Below, in pieces: positions 53,658-62,427 of a stretch of DNA of 64,000 bases. Position numbers and translations under genes: made by a program. Below the pieces are notes generated by a model, which did not search any database, was not told the origin of the DNA, and saw nothing but the letters and a program-made list of their open reading frames with translations. This stretch comes from Glaciecola sp965658765. GTDB taxonomy: Bacteria > Pseudomonadota > Gammaproteobacteria > Enterobacterales > Alteromonadaceae. The stretch is taken from the NCBI GenBank assembly GCA_965658765.1, contig CBFHTO010000007.1, positions 1 to 64,000 on the forward strand. Reading direction: 5' to 3'. Position 1 is the stretch's first letter. Each line of letters opens with the position of its first letter.

Positions 53658-54686
53658 ATGACAAGTGCAGTCAAACCATTATCTTTAGGTTTCATCGCCC
53701 AGCAACTTGAGGGAGAAGTGCGAGGAGATAGTGAGCAAATGATTAAGGCAATGGGGACCTTAAAAAATGCAAATGAACAGCAACTTTCTTTCTTAGCGAA
53801 TAATAAGTATTTAAAAGATTTAGAAACGACAAAAGCGGGGGCTGTAATTTTAAACGCCGAACAGTCTGCTCACTTTAGTGGAAATAGCATTGTAGTCAAA
53901 GATCCTTATCTTGCGTTTGCGAAGGCATCACAATTACTGGATTCGACACCGGTAGCTGAAAAGGGCATTTCTGATTCTGCTTGTATCCACTCGGGTGCAA
54001 AACTAGGTTCGAATGTTAGTGTAGGGCCGGGTGCAGTCGTCTCAAACGGGGCAAACATAGGTGATGATGTCACGATTGGTGCTAACTGTTTTATCGGTGA
54101 AAACGCGCAACTCAGTCGTGGAGTTAATTTGCGTTCTAACGTCACTATCTATCACGAAGTCATATTAGAAAAATATGTTTCTGTGCACAGTGGCACAGTG
54201 ATTGGTTCGGATGGTTTTGGCTACGCCAACGACAAAGGAGTTTGGGTTAAAATCCCGCAGACGGGCAGAGTAATTGTTGGCGAGCATACTGAAATCGGGG
54301 CAAATACCTGTATAGACCGAGGAGCGCTCGATGATACGGTCATCGGAAAGCACGTTATTATCGACAATCTTGTACAAATAGCGCACAACGTCGTGATTGA
54401 CGATTACTGTTGCATTTGCGGTAGTACAGGCATCGCAGGTAGTACACATATCGGAAAATACGTAGTCATTGCGGGGCAATGTGCAATTAACGGACACCTG
54501 ACTATCACTGATAAAGTTCAGATCACAGGGCAAAGTATGGTTACAAAAAGTATCAAAGAATCGGGCGTTTATTCTTCGGGTATGCCAGTAATGGGTAATC
54601 GAGATTGGCAGAAAAATACTGTACAACTTCGCCAAATTAATAAGTGGATAGACAAAATCAAACACCTAGAAAAAAAGGCAAAGTAA
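53658..54686 (+). CDS. lpxD: UDP-3-O-acylglucosamine N-acyltransferase LpxD
   Basis: LpxD adds the second acyl chain in lipid A synthesis. The 342-residue protein has an N-terminal uridine-binding domain (about 1-100), a left-handed beta helix of hexapeptide repeats (about 105-310), the catalytic His243 in QIAHNVVI, and a C-terminal helix. Its length fits LpxD. It stands alone rather than in the usual bamA-skp-lpxD-fabZ-lpxA-lpxB cluster, so it may be a second or relocated copy. AAGGAAAGGA lies just before the ATG. Confidence 0.93.
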   Translation: MTSAVKPLSLGFIAQQLEGEVRGDSEQMIKAMGTLKNANEQQLSFLANNKYLKDLETTKAGAVILNAEQSAHFSGNSIVVKDPYLAFAKASQLLDSTPVAEKGISDSACIHSGAKLGSNVSVGPGAVVSNGANIGDDVTIGANCFIGENAQLSRGVNLRSNVTIYHEVILEKYVSVHSGTVIGSDGFGYANDKGVWVKIPQTGRVIVGEHTEIGANTCIDRGALDDTVIGKHVIIDNLVQIAHNVVIDDYCCICGSTGIAGSTHIGKYVVIAGQCAINGHLTITDKVQITGQSMVTKSIKESGVYSSGMPVMGNRDWQKNTVQLRQINKWIDKIKHLEKKAK

Positions 54687-54848
54687 ACGGCAGAGTTACC
54701 CTCAACTTTATGAATTTTTTGCTATTTATTTCAAATAACAATCAAGCTAAAAGTTCCTGTTTGCAATTGACACAAACAAACAAGATGAATGTTTACAAGG
54801 CCTGAAAACATTATCGGCTTTTTTTCTATACAAAGCGCGGAAAAAGGC

Positions 54849-54854
54849 TACAAT
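54849..54854 (+). promoter_or_regulatory. Candidate -10 box for glyA
   Basis: TACAAT is followed by the GC-rich stretch ATGCGCG and a T run, 52 bases before glyA. No good -35 is visible at 16-18 bases, so only the -10 is proposed. The arrangement resembles the -10 region before ribH. Confidence 0.35.
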
Positions 54855-54906
54855 ATGCGCGTTTTTATTTCAGCGTCACGCTAGTTTATCAGTGAAGGAG
54901 CCTTAA

Positions 54907-56163
54907 ATGTTATCACGCAATATGAACATCGCCGATTTTGACCCAGAATTATCCGCAGCGATGGAAGCCGAAAAGCAACGTCAAGAGCATCATATTGAGT
55001 TGATTGCTTCTGAAAACTATTGCAGCCCTCGAGTATTAGAAGCGCAGGGTTCTCAACTAACCAATAAGTACGCTGAAGGTTATCCTGGTAAGCGCTACTA
55101 CGGTGGTTGTGAACACGTTGATGTGGCCGAAGAACTTGCGATAGAACGAGCAAAACAGTTATTTGGCGCAGAGTATGCGAATGTTCAACCACATTCAGGC
55201 TCGCAAGCGAATACAGCCGTTTTTATGGCGCTTATCGATGCGAACGATACAGTATTGGGCATGAGTTTGGCAGACGGCGGGCATTTAACTCACGGCTCAC
55301 ATGTTAACTTTTCTGGTAAGACTTACAATGCGGTGCAGTACGGATTACACCCAGATACTGGCATTATCGATTATGACAACGTTGAGGCGCTAGCCCTAGA
55401 GCACAAACCAAAACTCATTATTGGCGGATTCTCTGCTTATTCGGGCGTGGTTGACTGGGCAAGGTTTAGAGAAATTGCAGATAAAGTCGGTGCATACCTT
55501 TTAGTGGATATGGCACACGTTGCTGGGCTCGTTGCTGCAGGTATTTATCCTAGTCCGATCCCTCACGCACATGTGGTGACAACCACAACTCATAAAACAT
55601 TGGCTGGTCCACGCGGCGGTTTAATTTTGAGTGCGTGCAAAGACGAGGCTATTTATAAAAAGCTTAATAGCTCTGTCTTCCCTGGTAATCAAGGTGGCCC
55701 TCTATGTCATGTTATTGCGGCAAAGGCAGTGGCTTTTAAAGAAGCGCTATCGGATGAGTTCAAAACCTATCAACAACAAGTACTGGTTAATGCTAAAGCA
55801 ATGTGTACTGTGCTTCAGCAAAGAGGATACAAGGTTGTATCAAATGGCACAGAGAACCATTTGTTCCTTTTAGACCTAATTGATAAAGATATCACTGGGA
55901 AAGACGCAGATGCTGCGCTTGGTGCGGCAAATATAACCGTAAATAAAAACTCAGTTCCCAATGACCCTCGCTCACCGTTTGTTACTAGTGGTTTAAGAAT
56001 TGGTACTCCAGCTATAACTCGAAGGGGCTTTAAAGCAGACCAAGCAGAGCAGGTTGCACACTGGATTTGTGACCTGCTAGATAACATGGGTGACGATACA
56101 GTTATTGAGGCAGTGAAAGGAAAAGTTGTTGCTTTATGCGAGCAATATCCTGTTTATGGCTAA
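54907..56163 (+). CDS. glyA: Serine hydroxymethyltransferase
   Basis: GlyA interconverts serine and glycine and charges tetrahydrofolate with a one-carbon unit. The 418-residue PLP enzyme has ELIASENYCS, KYAEGYPGKRYYGGCE, SGSQAN, DMAHVAGL and the PLP lysine Lys230 in TTTHKTLAGPRGG. AAGGAG lies seven bases before the ATG. A terminator follows. Together with serB in this window it links serine production to one-carbon metabolism. Confidence 0.97.
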   Translation: MLSRNMNIADFDPELSAAMEAEKQRQEHHIELIASENYCSPRVLEAQGSQLTNKYAEGYPGKRYYGGCEHVDVAEELAIERAKQLFGAEYANVQPHSGSQANTAVFMALIDANDTVLGMSLADGGHLTHGSHVNFSGKTYNAVQYGLHPDTGIIDYDNVEALALEHKPKLIIGGFSAYSGVVDWARFREIADKVGAYLLVDMAHVAGLVAAGIYPSPIPHAHVVTTTTHKTLAGPRGGLILSACKDEAIYKKLNSSVFPGNQGGPLCHVIAAKAVAFKEALSDEFKTYQQQVLVNAKAMCTVLQQRGYKVVSNGTENHLFLLDLIDKDITGKDADAALGAANITVNKNSVPNDPRSPFVTSGLRIGTPAITRRGFKADQAEQVAHWICDLLDNMGDDTVIEAVKGKVVALCEQYPVYG

Positions 56164-56202
56164 TCTTTTCTACTATAGTTATTTGCTAGATATATTTGAA
56201 TG

Positions 56203-56228
56203 AGCCGGTTTATACCGGCTTTTATTTT
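56203..56228 (+). terminator. Rho-independent terminator after glyA
   Basis: A 7-bp stem AGCCGGT/ACCGGCT with loop TTAT is followed by TTTATTTT. It starts 39 bases after the glyA stop and ends only 13 bases before nrdR. Confidence 0.85.
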
Positions 56229-56241
56229 GGAGTAGTGAACC

Positions 56242-56694
56242 ATGTTTTGCCCCTTTTGCGGCGCACAAGAAACAAAAGTGATTGATTCGCGCCTCGTTTC
56301 GGGTGGCGAACAAATCAGACGTCGCAGACAGTGCATAGAGTGCACCGAACGCTTTACAACCTTTGAAATAGCTGAGTTAGTCATGCCTAAGGTTATTAAG
56401 CGCGACAAAACTCGCGAGCCTTTCAATGAGGATAAGTTGACTGCGGGTTTGCAAAGAGCACTTGAAAAACGGCCTGTAAGTATCGAGGCTATCGATCAGA
56501 CGATTGCGAGAATAAAATCAGAGTTGAGAGCGACTGGGGAGCGAGAAGTCAGTAGCGAATTTATTGGCGAGCTCATAATGAAAGCACTAAAAGGCTTAGA
56601 CAAAGTTGCTTATGTTCGTTTTGCCTCAGTGTATCGCTCTTTTGAGGACATCAGAGAGTTTGGTGAAGAAATTGCCAAATTATCTGATGATTAA
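56242..56694 (+). CDS. nrdR: Transcriptional repressor NrdR
   Basis: NrdR represses ribonucleotide reductase genes in response to ATP/dATP. The 150-residue protein has the N-terminal zinc ribbon with Cys3, Cys6, Cys31 and Cys34, followed by the basic RRRRQ, and an ATP-cone domain from about 46 (PKVIKRDKTREPFNEDKL). It leads into the riboflavin genes, the order nrdR-ribD-ribE-ribB-ribH-nusB known from many gammaproteobacteria. Confidence 0.97.
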   Translation: MFCPFCGAQETKVIDSRLVSGGEQIRRRRQCIECTERFTTFEIAELVMPKVIKRDKTREPFNEDKLTAGLQRALEKRPVSIEAIDQTIARIKSELRATGEREVSSEFIGELIMKALKGLDKVAYVRFASVYRSFEDIREFGEEIAKLSDD

Positions 56695-56733
56695 GCAGAG
56701 AAACGTGCACATGAAAATAGTCACCTTTTAATT

Positions 56734-58008
56734 ATGCTATCTATCAATTCTCTTTCTTCTCTATCAGAGTCTATTTTAGAACGCATTGCGCAAAGCACAT
56801 TAGAATTTGACCGGAAAAGCGAACGTTCACCTATCGAACAAAGCTCAGATATGCGCATAATGAAACGGGCTCTAGAGCTGGCAAAAAAAGGCCAATTTAG
56901 TGTGACGCCAAATCCTCAAGTAGGATGTGTGATTTTAGATAGCTGCGGTGAAGTGCTTGCAGAGGGTTATCATAAAAAAGCGGGCGAAGGACATGCCGAA
57001 GTCAATGCGCTAGACATCGCAAAGCGAGCAAAAAAAGATGATTTGCATACCGCTTTCGTGACCTTAGAACCGTGTTCTCACTTCGGGCGTACTGCCCCAT
57101 GTGCAGATGCACTGATTGCTGCAAACTTATCAGTTGTCGTGGTCGCTTGCTTAGATCCTAACCCAAATGTGGCAGGCCAAGGGATCAAAAAACTTACTGA
57201 TGCGGGTATCCATGTTCGCTTGGGTCTGTTGGAAAGTGAGGCTCTAAAAGTAAACGAATACTTTTTTCATCGGGTCAATTATTCCAGACCATTTGTCACT
57301 TTGAAACTTGCGTCGAGTCTTGACGGTAAGATTGCGCTAGCAAACGGTGAGAGTAAGTGGATAACTGGCTCGCTAGCAAGAGCTGATGTTCAAAAAGGAC
57401 GAGCGACCAGCTGTGCAATATTATCCACCGCAAGTACGGTGATTGCGGATAATCCGAGCTTAAATGTTCGACCTGTTGAGTTGGAAAGCGATCTTGCTAA
57501 GGAATTTGAATACCGTGGTAAACCCTTGAAACGCTTTATCATTGATTCTAAAAACCGCTTAAATACATTGTCTTACAAAATTTTTCAGGATGCTGAGAAC
57601 ACTTTTATCTTAAATGCAGAAGTGAACTCGATGCTTACTCAAAATAAGTCTAAAGTCGAGAGTACAACGTACACACCGCATCAAGTGCAAATAGAAAGCA
57701 ATGAGGTGAATGGACAAACTTCACTTAATTTGATTAACATGCTTGAGCAAATTGCGACGTTTGAAATTAATCACCTATGGGTAGAAGCTGGTTCATCTCT
57801 TGCGAGTGCACTAATTGACGCAGATTTAGTCAACAGATTAATACTTTACCAAGCCCCTAAAATTTTGGGCGCTAATGCCTTGCAAATGTTAAATACCAGC
57901 CAGCTGCAAAAATTGGATGATTGTAAGCAGGGAATAATTACAAGTGTCGAAAAGATTGGTTCAGACACTAAAACAACGATTGATTTTAATATTAATAGTG
58001 TGAAGTAA
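56734..58008 (+). CDS. ribD: Bifunctional riboflavin biosynthesis protein RibD
   Basis: RibD deaminates and then reduces the pyrimidine intermediate of riboflavin synthesis. The N-terminal deaminase domain has the zinc site His87-Ala-Glu89, Cys114 and Cys123 (HAEVNA, PCSHFGRTAPC). The C-terminal reductase domain has SLDGKIA, GESKWITG and WVEAGSSLA. The 424-residue frame has about 39 extra residues before DMRIMKRALELAKKG, where other RibD proteins start. An ATG at 56851 would remove them, but neither start has a clear Shine-Dalgarno. The start is therefore uncertain. Confidence 0.94.
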   Translation: MLSINSLSSLSESILERIAQSTLEFDRKSERSPIEQSSDMRIMKRALELAKKGQFSVTPNPQVGCVILDSCGEVLAEGYHKKAGEGHAEVNALDIAKRAKKDDLHTAFVTLEPCSHFGRTAPCADALIAANLSVVVVACLDPNPNVAGQGIKKLTDAGIHVRLGLLESEALKVNEYFFHRVNYSRPFVTLKLASSLDGKIALANGESKWITGSLARADVQKGRATSCAILSTASTVIADNPSLNVRPVELESDLAKEFEYRGKPLKRFIIDSKNRLNTLSYKIFQDAENTFILNAEVNSMLTQNKSKVESTTYTPHQVQIESNEVNGQTSLNLINMLEQIATFEINHLWVEAGSSLASALIDADLVNRLILYQAPKILGANALQMLNTSQLQKLDDCKQGIITSVEKIGSDTKTTIDFNINSVK

Positions 58009-58049
58009 ACACGCTTAGAATTCTAAACAAAAAGGCCGAATACAAGACT

Positions 58050-58709
58050 ATGTTTACAGGAATTATTGAAGCCGTAGGCACGATACAAAGTTTGATAGAC
58101 AAAGGTGATAACTATCGCTTAATTGTCAATACAGGCAAACTTGATATGTCAGACGTACACATGGGAGATAGTATTGCTACTAATGGGGTGTGTTTAACGG
58201 TAGTCGATTTTGGTAAGGACTTTTATGCGGCAGACGTGTCAGCAGAAACTATAAAGTACTCCGGCTTCTCTCACTATTCATCTGGCGACGGTGTTAATTT
58301 AGAAAAAGCGATGCGGGCAGACAGTCGTTTTGGTGGACACATAGTAAGTGGCCATGTTGATGGGATAGGTAAAGTAGAGTCAGTACATGAGCACAGCAAT
58401 TATGTTGAGATTTGGGTAAAAGCGCCCAACGAACTTGCTAAGTACATTGCGCATAAAGGTTCAATTACGGTAGACGGGGTTAGCCTTACAGTAAATGAGG
58501 TTAAAGGGGCATCATTTATGCTTTGGTTGATCCCACATACTCTACAAGAGACGGTCATCGGGACTTATAAACCTGGTACACACATCAATTTAGAAGTTGA
58601 TGTTGTGGCTCGTTATCTTGAGCGATTGCTACAAGGCGACAAAGCCGCAGATTCCGAAAGTAATGATCTCAGCTTAGAGTTTTTGGCTGAACATGGATAT
58701 TTAAAATAA
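58050..58709 (+). CDS. ribE: Riboflavin synthase, alpha subunit
   Basis: Riboflavin synthase dismutates two lumazine molecules to riboflavin. The 219-residue protein has the start MFTGIIEAVG and two similar beta-barrel halves, with GVCLTVVDF in the first and GVSLTVNEV in the second. The motif RFGGHIVSGHVDG joins them. It follows ribD by 41 bases and precedes ribBX by 10. I see no FMN riboswitch in the ribD-ribE or ribE-ribBX gaps. Confidence 0.96.
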   Translation: MFTGIIEAVGTIQSLIDKGDNYRLIVNTGKLDMSDVHMGDSIATNGVCLTVVDFGKDFYAADVSAETIKYSGFSHYSSGDGVNLEKAMRADSRFGGHIVSGHVDGIGKVESVHEHSNYVEIWVKAPNELAKYIAHKGSITVDGVSLTVNEVKGASFMLWLIPHTLQETVIGTYKPGTHINLEVDVVARYLERLLQGDKAADSESNDLSLEFLAEHGYLK

Positions 58710-58719
58710 AGAGATTCAA

Positions 58720-59820
58720 ATGGCATTAAACACACCAGCAGAAATAATAGAAGACATTCGCCTTGGTAAGATGGTTATCCTCATGGATGATGAAGATCGA
58801 GAAAATGAGGGTGATTTGATAATGGCCGCAGAGCATGTGACGCCAGAGGCTATCAACTTCATGGTCACTCATGCACGAGGCTTAGTCTGTTTGCCGATGA
58901 CGAGAGAGCGCTGCGAAAGGCTTAAATTGCCTTTAATGGTAGATAATAATGGCGCTCAATTTACGACCAATTTCACTGTTTCTATTGAAGCTGCCGAGGG
59001 CGTTACTACCGGCATCTCCGCAGCTGACCGCGCTCGCACCATTCAAGCTGCGGTTGCCAAAAATGCTAGCTGTGATGATATTGTCCAACCCGGTCATATA
59101 TTTCCCTTAATTGCCAAAGAGGGTGGAGTATTAAACCGAGCCGGTCACACTGAGGCAGGAGTCGATTTAGCGCGTCTGGCCGGTTGTGAGCCAGCGTCTG
59201 TTATTGTTGAAGTACTGAACGCCGATGGCACAATGGCCCGACGTCCTCAATTGGAGATATTTGCTGAAGAGCACGATTTAAAAATAGGCACGATTGCTGA
59301 TTTAATTGAATATCGAAATTTAAATGAAACGACGATTGAGCGCGTTGCATCATGTAACTTACCCACTTTGTATGGCGACTTCGAATTAATTACATATAAA
59401 GACGTTATAGACGAACAAATACACTTTGCCCTTAAAAAGGGCGAGTTTGTTGCGGGAGAGCCTACTCTCGTGAGGGTTCACCTGCACAATACACTGAGCG
59501 ATTTATTAGGATCTACACGAGCTATCAATCGCACAATGCCACTGAATTCAGCGATGGAGAAAATCAGCGAAAAAGGTGGTGTGATTGTTGTGCTTGGTAA
59601 AAAAGAAGATTTGATTAGTCAAGTGAAACAATTCGAAGCAGAAGATAAAGGTATCACCGCTAAAGGAAAAACATGGCAGGGAAGCTCTAGAACCGTTGGC
59701 GTAGGAAGCCAAATACTGGCGGATCTTGGTATAAAGAAAATGAGGCTATTGAGCAAGCCTGTTAAATACTCAGCGCTTTCAGGCTATGGATTAGAAGTTG
59801 TTGAGTATATTCACGATTAA
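58720..59820 (+). CDS. ribB: DHBP synthase fused to a degenerate GTP cyclohydrolase II domain (RibBX type)
   Basis: The N-terminal domain (about 1-200) is 3,4-dihydroxy-2-butanone 4-phosphate synthase, with the acidic site DDEDRENEGDL, ARGLVC and RAGHTEAGVDLARLAG. The C-terminal half (about 207-366) aligns with GTP cyclohydrolase II, but the zinc cysteines are gone: the segment that should read like SECLTGD...RCDCG reads VHLHNTLSDLLGSTRAIN here. It is thus a RibBX-type protein and an active RibA should be encoded elsewhere. The domain may be structural or regulatory. Confidence 0.93.
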   Translation: MALNTPAEIIEDIRLGKMVILMDDEDRENEGDLIMAAEHVTPEAINFMVTHARGLVCLPMTRERCERLKLPLMVDNNGAQFTTNFTVSIEAAEGVTTGISAADRARTIQAAVAKNASCDDIVQPGHIFPLIAKEGGVLNRAGHTEAGVDLARLAGCEPASVIVEVLNADGTMARRPQLEIFAEEHDLKIGTIADLIEYRNLNETTIERVASCNLPTLYGDFELITYKDVIDEQIHFALKKGEFVAGEPTLVRVHLHNTLSDLLGSTRAINRTMPLNSAMEKISEKGGVIVVLGKKEDLISQVKQFEAEDKGITAKGKTWQGSSRTVGVGSQILADLGIKKMRLLSKPVKYSALSGYGLEVVEYIHD

Positions 59821-59939
59821 AGATAGGTACATACGTGCCGACCATTGTGTTACTTGAATTTGTAAGCAAGGTAGGCAAATAGAAAAAATAAAAAGCATAA
59901 CAACTAAGCATAAAAAACGCGCGCGGTTAGCATTGTATG

Positions 59940-59948
59940 TGCTACAAT
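59940..59948 (+). promoter_or_regulatory. Extended -10 promoter candidate for ribH-nusB-thiL-pgpA
   Basis: TGCTACAAT is an extended -10 element (TGn directly before TACAAT), followed by CTGCGCC and a T run. It lies 31 bases before ribH. No -35 is recognisable, as is common for extended -10 promoters. Confidence 0.45.
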
Positions 59949-59979
59949 CTGCGCCGTTTTTTTATAGGAGCGCACGAAG

Positions 59980-60468
59980 ATGCAAGTGATTGAAGGTAAC
60001 ATCCGAGCAACGGGTAAAAAGTTTGTTGTATTAGTGTCTAGATTTAATAGCTTTGTAGTAGAAAGCTTGTTGGACGGTGCGCTTGACGCTCTCGAACGCC
60101 ATGGTGAAGTTAATCCTAGCGACATTACTGTAGTTCGCGTGCCAGGTGCTTATGAGCTTCCTGTAGTTGCTAAAAAAGTTGCTGCAAGCGAAAAATATGA
60201 TGCAATCATTGCACTAGGGGCAGTTATTAGAGGCGGTACTCCGCATTTTGACTTTGTTGCGGGTGAATGTAATAAAGGACTTGCACAAGTATCACTGGAC
60301 TCAGGTTTACCGGTTGCATTTGGTGTAATAACGACGGATAGTATCGAACAAGCCATAGAACGCTCTGGCACAAAAGCAGGTAATAAAGGTGCTGAGGCGG
60401 CGCTCTCTGCCTTAGAAATGGTCAATGTACTGTCTGCTATAGACAGCGCAAGCAACGAGGCTGAGTAG
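59980..60468 (+). CDS. ribH: 6,7-dimethyl-8-ribityllumazine synthase
   Basis: RibH condenses the pyrimidine and DHBP to lumazine, the substrate of RibE. The 162-residue protein has VSRFNSFV, VPGAYELP, GAVIRGGTPHFDFV and FGVITTDSIEQAIERSGTKAGNKG, all typical. It probably forms an icosahedral or pentameric shell. Its stop codon overlaps the nusB start by one base. Confidence 0.97.
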   Translation: MQVIEGNIRATGKKFVVLVSRFNSFVVESLLDGALDALERHGEVNPSDITVVRVPGAYELPVVAKKVAASEKYDAIIALGAVIRGGTPHFDFVAGECNKGLAQVSLDSGLPVAFGVITTDSIEQAIERSGTKAGNKGAEAALSALEMVNVLSAIDSASNEAE

Positions 60469-60890
60469 TGAAACCTGCGCATCGTAAAAAGGCTCGTACA
60501 CTCGCTCTTCAAGCGCTATATGCATGGCAAATGAGCGGAAACGATATGGCTCAAATAGAGTTATCTATTGCTACTACCAACGACATGAAAGACGTTGATA
60601 TGGAGTATTTTCAGGCAATAATCCATGGTGTATCTGGTGATGTAGAGACGATTGACAGCACTATCAAACCATATCTTGGGCGGTTACCTGAAGAGTTAGA
60701 TCCGATAGAGAAATCAATACTTCGGCTAGCGACATTTGAACTCACAGAGCGCATTGACACCCCTTATAAAGTTGTGATTAATGAATCGATCGAGTTAGCA
60801 AAGACCTTTGGTGCTGAGGAAAGCCATAAGTTCATCAATGGCGCTTTAGACAAAGCGGTGAACTATCTTCGAAAGCATGAAAGAAGCTAA
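60468..60890 (+). CDS. nusB: Transcription antitermination factor NusB
   Basis: NusB binds boxA RNA with S10 and keeps polymerase processive on rRNA operons. The 140-residue helical protein has the family features RKKARTLALQALYAWQ and RLATFELTERIDTPYKVVINESIELAKTFG. The start codon is GTG and overlaps the ribH stop (TAGTG). thiL begins three bases after its end. Confidence 0.97.
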   Translation: MKPAHRKKARTLALQALYAWQMSGNDMAQIELSIATTNDMKDVDMEYFQAIIHGVSGDVETIDSTIKPYLGRLPEELDPIEKSILRLATFELTERIDTPYKVVINESIELAKTFGAEESHKFINGALDKAVNYLRKHERS

Positions 60891-60893
60891 ACT

Positions 60894-61871
60894 GTGGACG
60901 AATTCAGTTTAATTCAGAATTACTTCCAACGAGCCAGCTTTAAACGAAAAGACGTGGTATTAGGGATCGGTGACGATGCTGCGGTGTCTAATGTGCCTGT
61001 CAACCAGTTACTCGTGACTACCACAGATACATTGAGTGAAGGTGTTCACTTCTTCGCTGATTGCGACCCTGAAGATCTTGCCCACAAAGCCGTTGCGGTA
61101 AATTTGAGTGATTTAGCTGCGATGGGGGCTGAACCAAGTTGGATAAGCCTTTCGTTATCTATGCCGAGCATAGATAGCCACTGGTTAGATAAGTTTTCAA
61201 CTAAGCTTGCTGAGTTGACGGAGTATTTTAGTATTCAGCTTATTGGTGGTGATACAGTCAAGGGACCATTATCTGTAACCATCACGGCGCAAGGCTTTGT
61301 GCCACCTGATAGCATGTTGACTCGGTCTGGAGCAAAAGCGGGTGATTGGATTTTTGTGACAGGTAGCCTAGGCGATGCTGGTGCGGGCCTCGATGTAATG
61401 ACGGGCAAGTTAGTGGTCGACAAAAAAGAAGATAAGCAATTTTTGTTATCTAGACACCTTCGACCAAGCCCACGTATTGTCGCCGGAACTGTGCTAAGGC
61501 GTTTGGCAAGCTCTTGTATCGATGTTTCAGATGGATTGTTGCAGGACATCCAGCATGTTTTGAAAATGTCAGAAACCGGCGCTATATTATATTTAGATCA
61601 AATTCCACTCTCTCCAGCTCTTGGAAATAACGTTCAGGAATTATTACAAGCGCTTAAGTACGCACTGACATCGGGTGATGATTACGAACTTTTATTTACG
61701 GTACCTGAAGAACACAAGACCAGCGTTGAAACAGCCTTAAATAATTATTCTATTCCCTATACTAATATTGGCCAGATGACTGGTGCAATAGGTAAGCTAG
61801 AAACTCGCTTGAATCAAAAAGCTTTTGATATTAGTGAATTTGAGTCTAGTGGTTATCTTCATTTTAAATAA
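60894..61871 (+). CDS. thiL: Thiamine-monophosphate kinase
   Basis: ThiL phosphorylates thiamine monophosphate to thiamine diphosphate. The 325-residue protein has GIGDDAAV, TTDTLSEGVHF, VNLSDLAAMGA, GGDTVKG, CIDVSDGLLQDI and SGDDYELLF. The start codon is GTG, giving MDEFSLIQNYF. Close spacing to nusB and pgpA (six bases) indicates one operon. Its product is the cofactor of DXS, encoded at 62428-64000. Confidence 0.96.
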   Translation: MDEFSLIQNYFQRASFKRKDVVLGIGDDAAVSNVPVNQLLVTTTDTLSEGVHFFADCDPEDLAHKAVAVNLSDLAAMGAEPSWISLSLSMPSIDSHWLDKFSTKLAELTEYFSIQLIGGDTVKGPLSVTITAQGFVPPDSMLTRSGAKAGDWIFVTGSLGDAGAGLDVMTGKLVVDKKEDKQFLLSRHLRPSPRIVAGTVLRRLASSCIDVSDGLLQDIQHVLKMSETGAILYLDQIPLSPALGNNVQELLQALKYALTSGDDYELLFTVPEEHKTSVETALNNYSIPYTNIGQMTGAIGKLETRLNQKAFDISEFESSGYLHFK

Positions 61872-61877
61872 AAGACA

Positions 61878-62366
61878 ATGGACAAAGAGCTTCGTAAGAA
61901 AGTCAATTTATTAAAGCCATCGCATTTTTTAGGATTTGGTTTCGGCTCAGGCTTGATTCCCTTAATGCCAGGCACAATGGGCTCCTTAGCTGCACTGCCG
62001 TTGGTGGCGGTTTGCGCTAGCTATCTTCCGTTAAGTATTTATCTTGCACTTACCGCAATTATTATTGTGTTAGGCGTCTGGATTTGTGAACAAACAAGCA
62101 ATGATTTAGGCCTACACGATCATGGTTCTATCGTGTGGGATGAAATCGCAGGCATGTTCGTCACATTTATCGCAATACAGCTCAGTTGGCATAGTTTACT
62201 ACTTGGTTTTATTCTATTTCGATTTTTCGATATTTTAAAACCGTGGCCAATTAAATGGCTTGATAAACATGTTCATGGTGGCTTCGGTATTATGCTAGAC
62301 GACATCGTAGCGGGATTGTTTTCTTTGATTTGTTTACACGCGGGCTATTACGTTTTCGGGTTTTAA
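61878..62366 (+). CDS. pgpA: Phosphatidylglycerophosphatase A
   Basis: PgpA dephosphorylates phosphatidylglycerol phosphate in the inner membrane. The 162-residue protein has the motif FGSGLIPLMPGTMGSLAALPL, several hydrophobic helices, WDEIAGMFV, and the C-terminal DDIVAG. thiL-pgpA is a conserved pair. It converges on dxs. Confidence 0.95.
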   Translation: MDKELRKKVNLLKPSHFLGFGFGSGLIPLMPGTMGSLAALPLVAVCASYLPLSIYLALTAIIIVLGVWICEQTSNDLGLHDHGSIVWDEIAGMFVTFIAIQLSWHSLLLGFILFRFFDILKPWPIKWLDKHVHGGFGIMLDDIVAGLFSLICLHAGYYVFGF

Positions 62367-62389
62367 TTTTTATTTAAAAATTGAATATA

Positions 62390-62417
62390 CGCAGTTTTAC
62401 AATATTGCAAAACTGCG
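62390..62417. terminator. Inverted repeat between convergent pgpA and dxs
   Basis: CGCAGTTTT at 62390-62398 and AAAACTGCG at 62409-62417 form a perfect 9-bp stem with a 10-base loop. Position between converging genes suggests a bidirectional terminator. The T run expected on each side is weak, so this is tentative. Confidence 0.5.
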
Positions 62418-62427
62418 CCATTTAGTT

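Noticed and set aside
54165..54665. 166-codon open frame on the minus strand
   Set aside because: It is antisense to lpxD. The open frame is a by-product of the hexapeptide-repeat codon pattern.
56695..59979. Possible FMN riboswitch in the riboflavin cluster
   Set aside because: I looked for the conserved RFN pattern (AGGGG, GAAATTCCC, ACCGGCGGT) before ribD, ribE, ribBX and ribH and did not find it. The gaps are also too short, except before ribH.
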